Assembly (NCBI GenBank): GCA_954871525.1
Contig: OX940872.1
Location: 28,057,746-28,121,745, forward strand
DNA: 64,000 bases
Source: Parietaria judaica
Taxonomy: Eukaryota; Streptophyta; Magnoliopsida; Rosales; Urticaceae
Direction: 5' to 3'
The translations under genes were made by a program, and so were the position numbers. Below, one piece after another: positions 35,341 through 47,280 of the stretch; within the stretch, counting starts at the first letter, position 1, and each line of letters starts with the position of its first letter. Under the pieces are notes generated by a model. The model was not told the DNA's origin, did not search any database, and saw only the letters and a program-made list of their open reading frames with translations.

Positions 35341-36275
35341 CCTGTGTTGTACCATTGAACTGCTTTCTATAGCTTGTCTAGTTCAGCGGGTTTTGTAGTA
35401 AGATCCTAACGATTCGTTGGGGTTGAACCCTAGCAGACGAAATCGGAAAACAAAAAATTGACATGGAAGAATTATGGTGATTTTCTCCGAATATGAGAGG
35501 TACGACCGCTTGCCGTTTCTGAATTGAGTTCAATCTCTCCTCAGCTTGAGTATTTACTTATGGACGGCGTTCGTGGTGACTCGTAAATTAAACTCCACAA
35601 CTCAACATTTTAATACTATTCTATAAACTCGTGTAAGATGATTTGTCGTCGCACTTGTCAAATTATTGAAGAACTGTATAATTCTATGTCTATTAAGTTT
35701 GAGAATGTGGTTTTGAAAATATCTAGAATTGATGAGAATATTCTCTATATTTACAAAGTAGTATATTAAATCATTTTCCAATAGATTTAAATATTTACAA
35801 TTGATCCTTTCGAACTTGTTTTCTTGTCAACTGAACTATGAGAGATAGCAGGGGTTTGATTACTTATACCGTTGAGTATTCGAAATGTCGAGTATTCGAG
35901 CGTTGAGTTTCAAAAGGTCGAGCACTCAAATCGAGGGCTTTCAGCAATAAATGAGATTTTATTACAATATTACCTAAAATACTCGACAGTTACGAGCGTT
36001 CCGGAAATAAAATTTGGTACATTGTCAATAAAATCACATAATTATATGTTAAAAAAAAAATCTCTCCCACTCCATGGTATATTGAAAGCGAGCTGATCAT
36101 TGTTTGACACACCACAAAATAAACATTTTACAAAAACTCCATCATTTCTTATTGAATCTGATTTTCAATTTTTATTTTAGAAATTAAAAAAATCTAATCA
36201 TTTTACGAAAACTGATATTCAATCGTTTTATAAAGAATCGGATACCTCTTAAAACCATAGGCAGAACTATGTGTT
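35341..36275. other. Intergenic
   Basis: The EAPP 3' region and AT-rich DNA. A cluster of TCGAGTATTCGA-like words at about 35870-35945 is locally self-complementary. No gene is seen. Confidence 0.5.
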
Positions 36276-36280
36276 GACAT

Positions 36281-37134
36281 TGTTGATGTACAAATTCGTC
36301 ATTATTTAATATGACATAAAGTGCTAAAGTTGTGAATTAATTAAATTTACAAACAAAGACAAAAGGCTTTAAAGAGATAAATCGATATTCACAAAATCCC
36401 AATTGAGAAGCCCAGAGAAGTTCTCAATCAGACCAAAGCTAACGGATACAAGGCCACTCGGCCCAAAGAGCCCAAAGGCCCAATATCCACTCGACATCAA
36501 TCCAGAAAGACAAGGGTAGAATTGTCATATTCTCTACCCGGCATCCCACTTCAAATCCAAGCGGAAGACCAGGAGCACGGAGTCAAGCCTCCAACGGGCA
36601 TAATTCAAACACGACGACGAGAACGAAGTCATGGGACACGTGTAGCAAGGTCGTCCATTCAGCCCGGTCAGCGCGGCGAGAAGACCCCATGATTCCTGGA
36701 AGACCAACGGGAAGAATTGAAGCCTATAAATACCAAGCTCAAGCTCAGATCAACACACACGCATACTTACAACTCTGAGAGAATACACCGAAAGCTTATA
36801 CCCGGCACTTTTGCTCACTTTTGAGATTTTGTTGTATTCTTTCCCCCTTTTCTATTCTTTTCCATCCCTAGGCTTGATTTTGCTGTCTGTAGCTATCCGT
36901 CTATGTCAATTGTCGCAATAAACTAACAGAGGAAGTAGTCAACTACCGCCTTGGGACGAACCTCTATAAAAAATCCCTCGTCTCATTTATATTGCTTTTA
37001 TATATATACATATATCGTGAGTGAATCAAGAGCTTGCAACGTGAGAGATCGAATTCCACCAAATTGTCTTATTCAAAAATATCATACGCTCACAAGTCAC
37101 ACTTGACTGTTTGAGGTGGGAAACCACGTCAACA
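36281..37134. mobile_element. Solo LTR (854 bp) with 5-bp target duplication
   Basis: The block begins TGTTGATG and ends CGTCAACA, so the tips are the short inverted repeat TGTTGA/TCAACA. It is bounded by the identical 5-mer GACAT at 36276-36280 and 37135-37139. Inside are a TATA box (CCTATAAATACC near 36724) and an AATAAA signal near 36918, in the order expected for the U3-R-U5 parts of a plus-oriented LTR. No primer-binding site or coding region follows, so recombination between two LTRs has removed the interior. Confidence 0.9.
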
Positions 37135-37139
37135 GACAT

Positions 37140-38173
37140 GGTGGGGGTAAGAACCCCCTTAAGGTTTTTATTTTTTATTTTTTAGTGCTATTTTTTTTTT
37201 ATGTAAATCGCAAATCAATCCCTTTGTTTTTCATTAACAAATCAAATTGTCCCTTCAAAGGTTAAATTCTTGTTCCGCCTATGCTTGATAGTTGATGCGA
37301 CATTTATTGGTCTATAGACTGTCAGAATTCATAATACTATTGCAAAAACTCTTTTGATCTGCATTCGATTTTCATGAAATGAACTCCTTTTCAAATAACA
37401 GAAAGAAAAACATATAGTACTTATCTATTAATCTTTGAAATAACACGTCTTAATTATGATGAGACTTTGAAGAGCTGTATTATTTCTAGTGTGATGTTCA
37501 TATCTCACTTTTGGTTTTTCGAACATCTTCCTCAACAATGTCGTTTGTCTTGTCAAATCTAATTTTGTCTATATAATGACTTTGTGATGATAGATTATAA
37601 GTGAGTCTGAGAGAGAGATGTCCTACAATTCTAGTAGGATTATGTTTTAACTATATATATATATTTAGAGCTAGCTAGGGCCAATTTAATTATTAATACA
37701 AAGATGACCAAAAATCCGAGGAACACGTACATGTGTGATAACCCTATGATTTTGATGCATAATGGTAATGATTAATGGGCATAAATAGGGTCACCGAGAT
37801 CACTAATGATAGTGATATACAAAGAGAATGTTCCATAATATAAAAGAAAATAAGTGGATATGTTCAACTTATTCAATTACCAACAAATCCGTGGGGTATG
37901 ATTGCTTACGATTTCTTGATTATTTAAGTCATTATCATAATGTAGTGGTTAGTGAGAGTCAATTATATATTTATTTTTAGCAGACTACTTTTTTTTTTTT
38001 TAAATTGAATAATTAATTTAAGTAAAGTAATCAAGAAAGGCAACGCATGAAACGCGCTATTGAAATCCGTATTATATGCCCTCGTGTGTATGCATTTCTC
38101 TCATCATCATAAGAGTACAAGTTCTTAGTATATATAATTAATAGTTATATTTTATTAACAATTGTGTATATAC
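37140..38173. other. Intergenic, AT-rich
   Basis: AT-rich sequence between the two LTR-like blocks; no gene or bounded element seen. Confidence 0.55.
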
Positions 38174-38960
38174 TGTTGAGGGTACGATTTCGTCGTGTCA
38201 ATTTGCATCGATACGACGAAATGTTGTTTATAAAAACGGACTTCGGATTAGGAGGCCCATCATCAAGATCATAGCCCATTAACAACACAAAAAAGATCAA
38301 TCGAGGAGAAAGTCAACGCTCAAGATTACGTGGGAAGAAGCCCGGCGACAAATAAGAAGACAGGCGACGAATATAGGAGGCAAGAAGGATTATGAAGCTC
38401 ATCGATGGGGCAGTACCCATGAGAAACCTCATCGACGAAGTCTCATCGGCAGAGAAGCAAACTCTGTAGAGATAAAAGGCACAGAGCCCGACAACGAGGA
38501 ACAGCTAAGCGACGACCAACTAAGCAACGAGATCATCGATGAGCAATGAGAAAGGCCAATGATGAAGTGATGAGAAAGGAAACAGCAGTGAGCAATCAAT
38601 GTAGCGTGACTGACGCCTTGGGATTAGTGACGACAGTTACTAAAACATTATTCTTTGTAATAAAGCCTAATAATCAAGACAATTATGAGAAAATCAAACC
38701 CAATTGTAACCGCTCATTTATGAGGGTATCTTAGAACAAGGAGCTCTATAAATAACGAGGTAAGTGATGTAAAAAGGGACCAAAAATTTCAGGCAATATA
38801 CATGATATGCACTCCAAAATTCTAGAGTTTTTTGTCTCTTCAAGCCCATTTTTGATTGCGTGATTAAGTTTTAACTGAAATACCCGAGCTCCTACGTAAC
38901 TTAAAAGTAGAATTACACCAATCGTGAATCCGTTATTGTTCTGGTGATTTTTCACCTCAA
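38174..38960 (+). mobile_element. Probable second solo LTR (about 787 bp)
   Basis: It starts TGTTGAGGGTAC and ends near CACCTCAA, which is nearly the inverted form of the start with the final CA altered. A TATA-like CTCTATAAATAACG near 38743 and a purine-rich U3-like body with many GACGA words support an LTR. No matching target duplication is visible, so the right boundary may be damaged. It is a different family from the LTR at 36281. Confidence 0.5.
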
Positions 38961-41900
38961 TTATTTATAATATATCTAAGGTAAAAAAAAAAGTGTAAGC
39001 GTATGATTCTTATATTAATGAATCAATTAAACAATTACTATATTAAAGAGTATTGAAAAGAAGAAAAAAATGAGTTAGTAGCTGTAATTAAATCTTATCG
39101 ATAAATTGTATAGATAAATGGGTTGTTAGATGCTAAATATTGTTGTGAATGATCGAGTAATGTCCATGGACGGACTCACATACAATACAATCATGACCTA
39201 ATTCTTATAATAGGCTATAAAAAGAGCGACCAATATAAGAGAATTATAAGAATAGAGGAGAGATTTAGATCTGTAAAATCTGAGAGAAAAACAAGAGAGA
39301 AATAGAGTTTGTTTGATTTCTTAATTTCTTTCTTTGATATTTGGATTTAACTTTTAAGGTTTTAAAAATCTATGCTCATAATATGACTTCTTTATGATTA
39401 TCCCATAAACATATTATAATATGACTATACCGTAATGGTCAACTTCTTTATGACTATCTCAAAATGCATATAACTTATTATTTATTGATCTCTTGCCGTA
39501 TTCATGACCATTACATATGCATATAAATTACGGTTATTAATTAAGATTTATGAGTTATGACTAGCACATATGCACGTATTATTTTTTTCTATTACATGCC
39601 ATAACTTCTTTATGACCGCATTACTTATATATCACTATTTAATATTTATAATATGGCTCATAAATGCATTTTCTTAACTACACTATATTATGACTTTCTC
39701 ATGTGATGAACATAATATAACTTCTTTATGAACGCATTACTTCTATATCACTATTTACAATATTGCACATAAATACATTTTCTTAGCTACACATTATGAC
39801 CATCTCACGTGAACATAATATAACCTTTTTTTCGTATGACAATCGTCTACACGTGGATATAGTAAAATTTTTATAAATTAGTATGGTCGAAATCATGAAA
39901 TTTTATTAATTCTTTTATTATCTATGACTATCTCGTACATAAACAAACTTTTTTCAGGGGAAAAAAAATCAAATATCAGTGATACTATTTTTGGATTTTT
40001 TTTAGAATAGAAAAAAAATTAGCAGCAAGAAGGTCCGACCTAACATTGCAAAAAAAAGAACCGAATATATAAGGATTCGTGAGAAACTGGAACCAAAATT
40101 TTGAATTTTGACTACGGTTTGGAATGATTTCTTCCAACTTTACAGTCGAGCAGGAGATGAATAAATTCAAGGCCTTATTTTTTACTCACTAATCATAACA
40201 TGGTGTTGGTGAACTGGAAATTCCCAAGTATTCCTCGTTCATATATAAACTACACCTATGTATTTGCTGTACATCTATATGATATATATATATATGTGTG
40301 TGTGTGATGTAGTGTGTCGATAGATATTATGCCTTCCATACTTCAATTATTGTCGGACAAGGAAACACATATCTACTGTATCCACTATCTCCACCGTGTA
40401 TTTCATAACTTGCTTTCTTTTCATATATTATATTACTTCACTATTTTCTCGTTGCCTCCTTTACTCAATATGCAACATTGAACGCGTATTTTTCATCATT
40501 TTAATATATGATGTTAATGCCGAGAAATGAATCAACATGTAAATCAGTTCCACAGTTCGATCTTAGGCCACACGATATGATCGTGTGGGGGTTAAACGAT
40601 CATATATACCTGTTCTCGTTGACTTTCCAGGCTAGGTCCTGTTGACTTTAGTTCGTTGACGGGATCTTGTTCTTAACATATAACATAATGTTCCGGGCTA
40701 GGTCCCGTGTCCGTTGACTTTTCCTTGAGCTGTCCTCTTTAAAATACACACAACAGAACATAAAATATTAAATCACTCTGAACTCTGAGAAGAATGATCG
40801 AATATAGGCTCATAGCCTCGTATATATGTAAGAGGATGTAGAGATGATCATATATAGTAATTATTATTGGGAAAGGGAATACATGCAAGTATTATTTCTT
40901 CGTTACGAATTTGAAGTACTTCTTTATTATATCTGGACCATAATATATAAAGAATAATGAATAGTCCATTGAAATCAAGATAATGGACATATTTATATCA
41001 TTAATAAAGTCACGTTGCTAATGAATTTTCATAATTTTGTTAACTTGTGAAGTTAATATTTTTTTTGGCTCGTTACCCCAAAAACTAGTTTATATTTTTG
41101 ATCCCTTAAATTTTTTAAATATCCACATATTATTCCTAGTACCATTAAATGGTGTATATGTTTATTGAAAAACTTGACAGGAGAAGGATGTTCATATTCA
41201 CGGTTATTTATCGAAATTAAGCTAAAAAAAATATCACTAATTCAGATGACATGAAACAAAATAACTACAATTTTATTTTTTTTCGGATCAAACCCCCCCA
41301 TTTAACTAACTTTAATGTATAAAAGTAAATTAATATCTATTATTTTTCGTGCACAAGAAATATATTTTTTCTTTTCTTTTTGAAAGAAATATCTTATTTT
41401 CTGAAAGTACAAGATATTACTGAATATAATTATAATTAAAAATCAAGAGATAAAAATGGATGGAGAGACAAAGATTTGGTAGCATCATTGCCAATTAGGA
41501 TTATTAACTAACAACAGTGGAATTAATTAAAAATAAATTGAAAGTGGCAATTTCGTAAATACATGGATGTCCAGGTGTCGTCTTTCCACGGCCTCCCAAG
41601 TTGCTCACGCGCTCCGCGAAGGACGTGGTGTCCACGGACGGCTCGTTTCACGTTGTGTTTGATTTTTAATTAAATTAATAATGCAATGGTGAGTTAGATG
41701 GAGGAGAGAGCGACACGTGTGAAGTCCAGCTGTTAAGGCAATTTCTTTGGTGCTGCATGGATTTTGTCTGTCACTGACTCAGTGGCTTGTCAGGCCCACA
41801 AACGACAAAACCATCCATTCTTTTATTAATTATTATTAATTTATAATTGATTGCAAATAGAAGTAAGTATAGCTTGACATTTTAAGTTACCTGAGCAAAG

Positions 41901-43500
41901 GACAATAAGAGTAAGAATTAAGAATAATTTCACTAGTACATGGCCATGCACTATAAGTTTATTTATTTTTATTTTTAATATGTTATTACTCTATTGTAAT
42001 TGGAAAACTAAGTTTATATTATATAATATAATTCAAAATGTATTAAGAAGATTAAAAAATCTTAAGACTAAAATGGACACGAGGTCCTTTTGAAACTCAC
42101 GTGAAATGAAAATGTGCACTGCTAATTTTATAGTTCTCTGTGAAATAGGAATATTCTTGATGAATCAGTAATAAAAGAAAAATAAAATACTTTAGTAAAT
42201 TAAAATGTATATTATAACGGTTGTAATACCTTAGGAACTCCAAAATAATTACTTGCTCTATTACTCCGAATATGATATATCTGCTGTTCCAGCTAGGTCG
42301 AAGAATCTCAATTCTTTTCTGATTATTATCTTCAAATTTTGGTCAACGACTTTGTGAAACAGATCTTTAGCAAGTCAAACATAAAAATTAAAATACAATA
42401 TATATATGATATTTGCACAATTAGAACGACACACATCAATATATGAATGCACTGAACAATACGGTATCAACGCAAATTATGAAGTGTAAATCAGTCTAAA
42501 TTAGCAGTATACGAAGGAAAATAACTAGGGTGAAACCCGCTTAGATGCCAAGAAGTCAAGGCTTCGCATTTTAATATGAATGTGTCACAAGGAGATGTAC
42601 AACGGACGGGGTTGGGCGCGCCGAGCAGGTTGGGCGTATCGTATAAAGTTTCACTGGGCCGAGCCGGCTCCTGGCTATTTTAAAGGAAGTCATTCATCAT
42701 CACCCTCGTATTTGTATTGGTTTAGAGGTTAGACAAACTCGTGCACTAATAATTTTCACGATGAAAATGTATACATAGTTTGGTTTAACTTTCACATACC
42801 GCGTTGTTAGAAAATTGTCGAATCTCTAAACTTTGTTTTTCTCTGTTCTACAATTTTTTTTTCTTCAATATATCCCTAGTTTCTTATTTCAATTCAACAA
42901 TTCGATAAAAATAATAACCAAAGAAGAATATCCATTTTCCATCAGTATATAATATAAAGTATAATAAACACACAAAATGAAACGTAAATTTAATTTGCTA
43001 AGGACTGACTGGTCTACGGACTACGGCTATAGGCTTTGCTTGAAATCTTTTGAGTCTGCAAAAGGTTTTTCTTTTCTTTGCAAAAGAGGCAGCTCATTGT
43101 AAGTAAATCTGTTATCCACTTCACTCTTTTGTGGGACCCTATTATGAAGATACGATAACTGTCGTTCGATCAAAACCCTTATAATTCTGAATGGGAACTA
43201 GGGTACAATCGGTCCAGATATCTTGATTTTTTGTGATATACAAAATGTGAACAAAAAAAATTGGGTTTTGCAAAATTAAAACTCGGATCCGGATTTTTAA
43301 ACGTGACTCGGGTTTTACTCTATTATTTATCCGGATTCTTTGTGATATACATATATGCAAATTCGAGACTTTCACGACTTAAACATTTATTCATCGCGTT
43401 TGAAATAATACCGTGCTAATTTGAAGAAGAAAAAAAAGATACTTTTATTACAATTATACTTATTTTATTTAGGCAGCCGACGGGGAAGGAATGCGTAATT
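38961..43500. other. Gene-poor AT-rich region
   Basis: No gene was found in this 4.5-kb stretch. It contains a possible short LTR start with a TATA-like CTATAAAAAGAGC near 39216, the tandem array listed separately, a short TE-like patch at 40590-40750 whose GTTGACTTTCC and GCTAGGTC words recall the remnant at 21.6 kb, and ACCG-type motif clusters near 43.2 kb. Confidence 0.5.
39380..39840. repeat. Decaying tandem array, period about 117 bp
   Basis: Two good copies start at about 39601 and 39718, each with ATAACTTCTTTATGA.CGCAT then a shared ATATCACTATTTA and AAATACATTTTCTTA-like body. Weaker copies sharing the CTTCTTTATGA core precede them from about 39383 and 39439. Confidence 0.65.
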
Positions 43501-44284
43501 CTTCAAAAAAGCAAAGCAAAGAAAGCCCCCCAAAATCCAACTACCAGTGAACCAGTACGGAGAAAGTGGGCCCCGCAACAGCGACCTGCGACCCCCCTTT
43601 GGAGAGAGAACAAAGCAATGGGTCCCACTCCCACTCCCACTCCAGAAAGGAGGAGCGCGTGGGCGTCAACGCTGCGTCAACGGGAGAGCGCGCGTGAGGG
43701 CGTGGGCTGGCAAGAGTGTGAGCTGTAGGGGGGGTGGGCCCCACCACCCATGTGCCCCTCTTCCTGTCTCCACCAGCTCCTGCCGCTCAATCATTAGACC
43801 TCTGCTCCCTTCTCCCCTTTCCACCCCGCATCTCTTTCCCCTTCCCACTTTCGCCCCGCATTCTTAAGACCTTCTCACTTTAGTCCTTCTTAAAATTCCA
43901 CCTCCTAACTTTTGGTTTGGGTCGGTAATCTAGTTAAAATAATGAATACGTTGTTATGAGGTGAAAAAAAAATAAAAAATTATCTAATCGAAAAGCAAGT
44001 AATTTAGAATTAATGAAGGAAATTTGCAGTCCTCGGATAAATTCAATTCAATGCTTGAATTTTAATGAAAAATGACTGCAGAGAATTGGACCCGATTAAA
44101 TAAAATATTTATTATTTATCTTATAATGGAATGGAAGAGTCAAAGAAGAGTAAAAAACAATACAGCCAAAACCCCCAGAGAATTCCCAACACGAAACACA
44201 CACACACACACAAAAGCCAACACAGAGAAGAAGAAGGAGAAACCTTCAAGGGCTCCTCTCAGCCGCAAGTGGGGTTGCTTTCTC
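43501..44284 (+). other. Promoter and leader region of the TCP gene
   Basis: A GC-rich stretch at 43500-43870 contains several GGGCCCC/GGGCCC words and pyrimidine tracts, then AT-rich DNA and a purine-rich leader with a CA run at about 44200-44212. The TCP reading frame is open upstream to 44072, but that extension has no family similarity and looks like untranslated leader. Confidence 0.5.
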
Positions 44285-45115
44285 ATGTCCAATTCCGACG
44301 TCGCCGGGAGTAACGGCGTCGCCGCCGCCGCCATGATGGACGCGTCGCAGCGCCAGCTGGTCACCGTGCCGGCCAACGGAGCGGTGGCGGCCAAGAAGCC
44401 CCCGGCGAAGGACCGGCACAGCAAGGTCGACGGGCGGGGGCGGCGCATCCGGATGCCGATCATCTGCGCGGCGCGCGTGTTCCAGCTCACGCGCGAGCTG
44501 GGCCACAAGAGCGACGGCCAGACCATCGAGTGGCTCCTCCGCCAGGCCGAGCCCTCCATCATCGCCGCCACCGGGACCGGCACCACCCCCGCCAGCTTCT
44601 CCACCGTCTCCGTCTCCCTCCGCGGCTCCGCCATCTCCGCCTCGCTCTCCGCCGCCTCCGCCACCGTCTCGCCCATGGACCACAAGCCCCCCATGGGCCC
44701 CACGCCCTTCATCCTCGGCAAGCGCCTCCGCCCCGACGACGCCGCCGATAACGGCAACGACTCCGGGGTCTCGGTCGTCGGGGCCGCGATGGGGTCCATG
44801 GCCGCGGCGCAGGGCGGGTTCTGGGCGGCCCCGCACTTCGGGCAAGTGTGGAGCTTCGCCGCGGCCGCGGCAGCGGCCGCGCCGGACATGATGGGCGGCT
44901 CGCAGGCGCAGGTGACGCACCAGGCGGCGTCGCTGTTCGTTCAGCAACAGCAGCAGCATCACCACCACCACCACCACCAGCAACAGCAGCAGCAAGCGAT
45001 CGGGGAGGCGTCGGCGGCGAGAGTGGGAAATTACCTTCCGGGGCATCTGAATTTGCTGGCGTCGTTGTCCGGCGGGCCCGGGGGCTCGGGCCGGAGGGAC
45101 GACGACCCTCGCTGA
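44285..45115 (+). CDS. TCP7-like: Class I TCP transcription factor, TCP7/TCP21-like, 276 aa, intronless
   Basis: The TCP domain covers about residues 37-91: a basic region [17 protein letters not shown], then the helix-loop-helix [19 protein letters not shown] with [20 protein letters not shown]. The spacing in the basic region is that of class I (PCF) factors, which bind GTGGGNCC-type sites in the nucleus and affect growth and the clock. The later blocks [12 protein letters not shown] ([13 protein letters not shown]), DFGQVWSF-like (HFGQVWSF) and the end [20 protein letters not shown] match TCP7 and TCP21. Between them are runs of alanine (about nine) and of glutamine/histidine (Q5, H7, Q6), so length varies from the Arabidopsis proteins. 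The start was chosen at MSNSDVAG, which gives the usual length. Its codons are much more GC-rich than the flanks. Confidence 0.95.
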   Translation: MSNSDVAGSNGVAAAAMMDASQRQLVTVPANGAVAAKKPPAKDRHSKVDGRGRRIRMPIICAARVFQLTRELGHKSDGQTIEWLLRQAEPSIIAATGTGTTPASFSTVSVSLRGSAISASLSAASATVSPMDHKPPMGPTPFILGKRLRPDDAADNGNDSGVSVVGAAMGSMAAAQGGFWAAPHFGQVWSFAAAAAAAAPDMMGGSQAQVTHQAASLFVQQQQQHHHHHHHQQQQQQAIGEASAARVGNYLPGHLNLLASLSGGPGGSGRRDDDPR

Positions 45116-46188
45116 TCATCAGAACCGGGTTCTGTTACGTTAGGAGCGTGGCTGGCTGTGGCGGTGGTGTACTGGTGTGCTAATTCCTCTGAGTATATAT
45201 ATATATAAATATGTGTTGATTATCTTTGGCGTGTGCTCTCATCAATCTCATTAGGGTTGGAGTTGGAAGAGAAGGTAGTGATGATGATTCAGCTTAGGGT
45301 TTTGTCGTAGGGGTCCGTCAAATCAAATTGTTGTAGGGTTTGTTCCAATTCCTTTAATTATTATTTTTCTGGCCCAGAATTTGGGTGGTTCCTGATAGTT
45401 CATCAGCAACAAGTCTGTGTGGGAACGGAAGCTCTCTGGTTGAGCTATGGACGTTTTGGAGAGACTGTAACTAGCTAGCTCTATTTATTATGAAGCAAGA
45501 GCTGCGCAATGTCTTCTTCTTCTTCTTTGAAGATAAGCCATTCGGGAAAATGTCACTCCCAGAGAAGACGCGCCGGAGAAGAGAAGATTTCCGTTTCCGG
45601 GATCTCTTCTCTGTTGTGTAAGACCATGGATTCATGGGGAAATCTGGTCGTTATTGGTTTAGGCATTGCTCAGATTGATGAGCTAGCGTGAGAAAATAAT
45701 GATCTCTTGTTGTATGTGAGTGGATTGTTTCTTCCTGGGTGCAAATGCAATGTGGTGTGAATAAGAAAAAGAAACCCATCTGTTTTAATCTTTATGAATT
45801 CCTTTCTCATCGGTATATATGATTATTTATTTGCTCAATGTAATTCATTTGTGTTTTAGTACTCACTAGTAGCCCCACCGCCGGAACCGGACACCGGAAA
45901 AATTCAACATTGTTGGACTTGCTTTATGTCTATGAGACTCTGTCTGCGTCTTCTTTAGTGGTGTTGATATGGTATTCCGGAATCTTGATTTCTAGATTCG
46001 GTTTTTTTATGAAATCCAGAGCTCAAATTCCGGTTTCGAAAGAAAGAAAAAAATGAATGCAGAATCCCGGTTCTATTGTTTGTCTGAGATTAGAATTTTT
46101 TATCCGAGGTTCTGTATTTAAAAATATATACAAATTCCATTCATATATATATATATTAGGGATAACAACTAACCGGCAAATCGGATTC
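45116..46188. other. 3' region of the TCP gene and intergenic DNA
   Basis: Likely 3' UTR followed by unremarkable DNA. The open frame at 45509-45691 lacks family character. Segments around 45880-46100 contain CCGG/AACCGG words resembling hAT subterminal debris. Confidence 0.5.
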
Positions 46189-46329
46189 TATGGTATAGAT
46201 TTAACTTAATGGTTTTTTAAAATTAAAAATTCCGAATAAAATTACGTGTATATTTTATGGTATAGATTTAACTTAATAGTTTTTTAAAATAAAAAATTCC
46301 GAATAAAATTACGTCTCTATATTTTATGG
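46189..46329. repeat. Two-copy tandem repeat, period about 67 bp
   Basis: The block TATGGTATAGATTTAACTTA with its following AAAATTCCGAATAAAATTACGT-like part occurs at 46189 and again at 46256 with a few changes, and a third start (TATGG) is at about 46325. Confidence 0.8.
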
Positions 46330-46899
46330 GACGGGAAGAAAAAATGTGGAATCGGAATCCGGGTTTCTCCTGTATTTGCAGGGAAGGATTGTGAGGGTGG
46401 TTTTGGTATGGCCCGGATGATCGATCTTATAGCCTGTGGCAGTCATGTCACTCATCATCAATCATGCGATGAGTTTCATGTTAACTTTTCGAATTTAGCA
46501 GTACTATCTATCTATTATCCGAGATTTTCTTGTGGGGATTATTTGGTTGCTTGAAGAAAACACAAGCATCGTAGTAATAGTGAGAATACAAGTGTGTTTT
46601 TTTAGCTAAAACTTGCATGCTTTCTTTCTCTGATATGCCTAAAAGGAAGTTAAACGGTTAATTTCTTGCTATTTATGGTGCCAAAATGCAGACACTCTAC
46701 TCTCTATGGTTTGATTTTGATTGTAAATTTAAGAAGCCTACGTGTACGATATTAAATTATTGCAGAAATAAAGGCCGAAGAATGGTTATGGACCCAATAA
46801 TTGAGTGGTCCCCACAAATTGATTGCATTGCCATGGTGAAGGGTTGGATGGTTTTATTGATTTTTGGGACCATCTTTATTACAATAAAATAAATATAAC

Positions 46900-47280
46900 T
46901 AATTGCTGTATATGTCCCCTGTATTTTGAAAAGAGCTCGAGTTAACCCTCTCAACTTTGTTATTAGGCATTAGAGTCCCGTCAATTTTATTATTAGACAT
47001 CAAAAAAGACAAGTCTCTCGAACCCTTTATTTCCCATCTGAATTCCCTCAACTTGTTGATAAGTACTAAAATTTTCCCAAAATAAAAATGTTGTCTTGCC
47101 AGAGGAATCCACCATGCAACAACAACAACAAAAAAGAGAGAGATTAGAGGGGTTGTAATGATTATTAACAAAGTTGAAAGAATTCATAGAAGAAGAAAAA
47201 AAGGAGCAATGGTGCCTATTAACAATGTCGAGGGGGTTATATGCATTTATCTTTAAAGCTTAGGGGCGCATATGCAAATT
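46900..47280. mobile_element. Inverted-repeat MITE-like element (about 380 bp)
   Basis: The left part (about 46903-46985: GTATATGTCCCCTGTATTTT, then TTAACCCTCTCAACTTTGTT and TTAGGCATTAGAGTC) recurs inverted at about 47190-47275 (on the other strand GCATATGCGCCCCTAAGCTT, TAACCCCCTCGACATTGTTA and TAGGCACCATTGC). The arms are about 80 bp and imperfect. The middle is AT-rich. Exact tips and target duplication could not be fixed. Confidence 0.6.

Noticed and set aside
39139..39340. Possible copia LTR start TGTTGTGAATG with a TATA-like site
   Set aside because: No right end, primer-binding site or target duplication was found, and the tandem array follows directly.
44072..44284. In-frame N-terminal extension of the TCP protein
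   Set aside because: It is open but has leader-like composition (CA run, purine-rich) and no similarity to TCP proteins; the ATG at 44285 gives the family's normal length.
44140..45119. Several long antisense and alternate frames over the TCP gene
   Set aside because: High GC removes stop codons; composition is Arg/Pro/Gly-rich and meaningless, while the TCP frame is certain.
45509..45691. 60-codon open frame after the TCP gene
   Set aside because: Starts with a TCT-repeat-encoded Ser run, has no domain and lies in the probable 3' flank.
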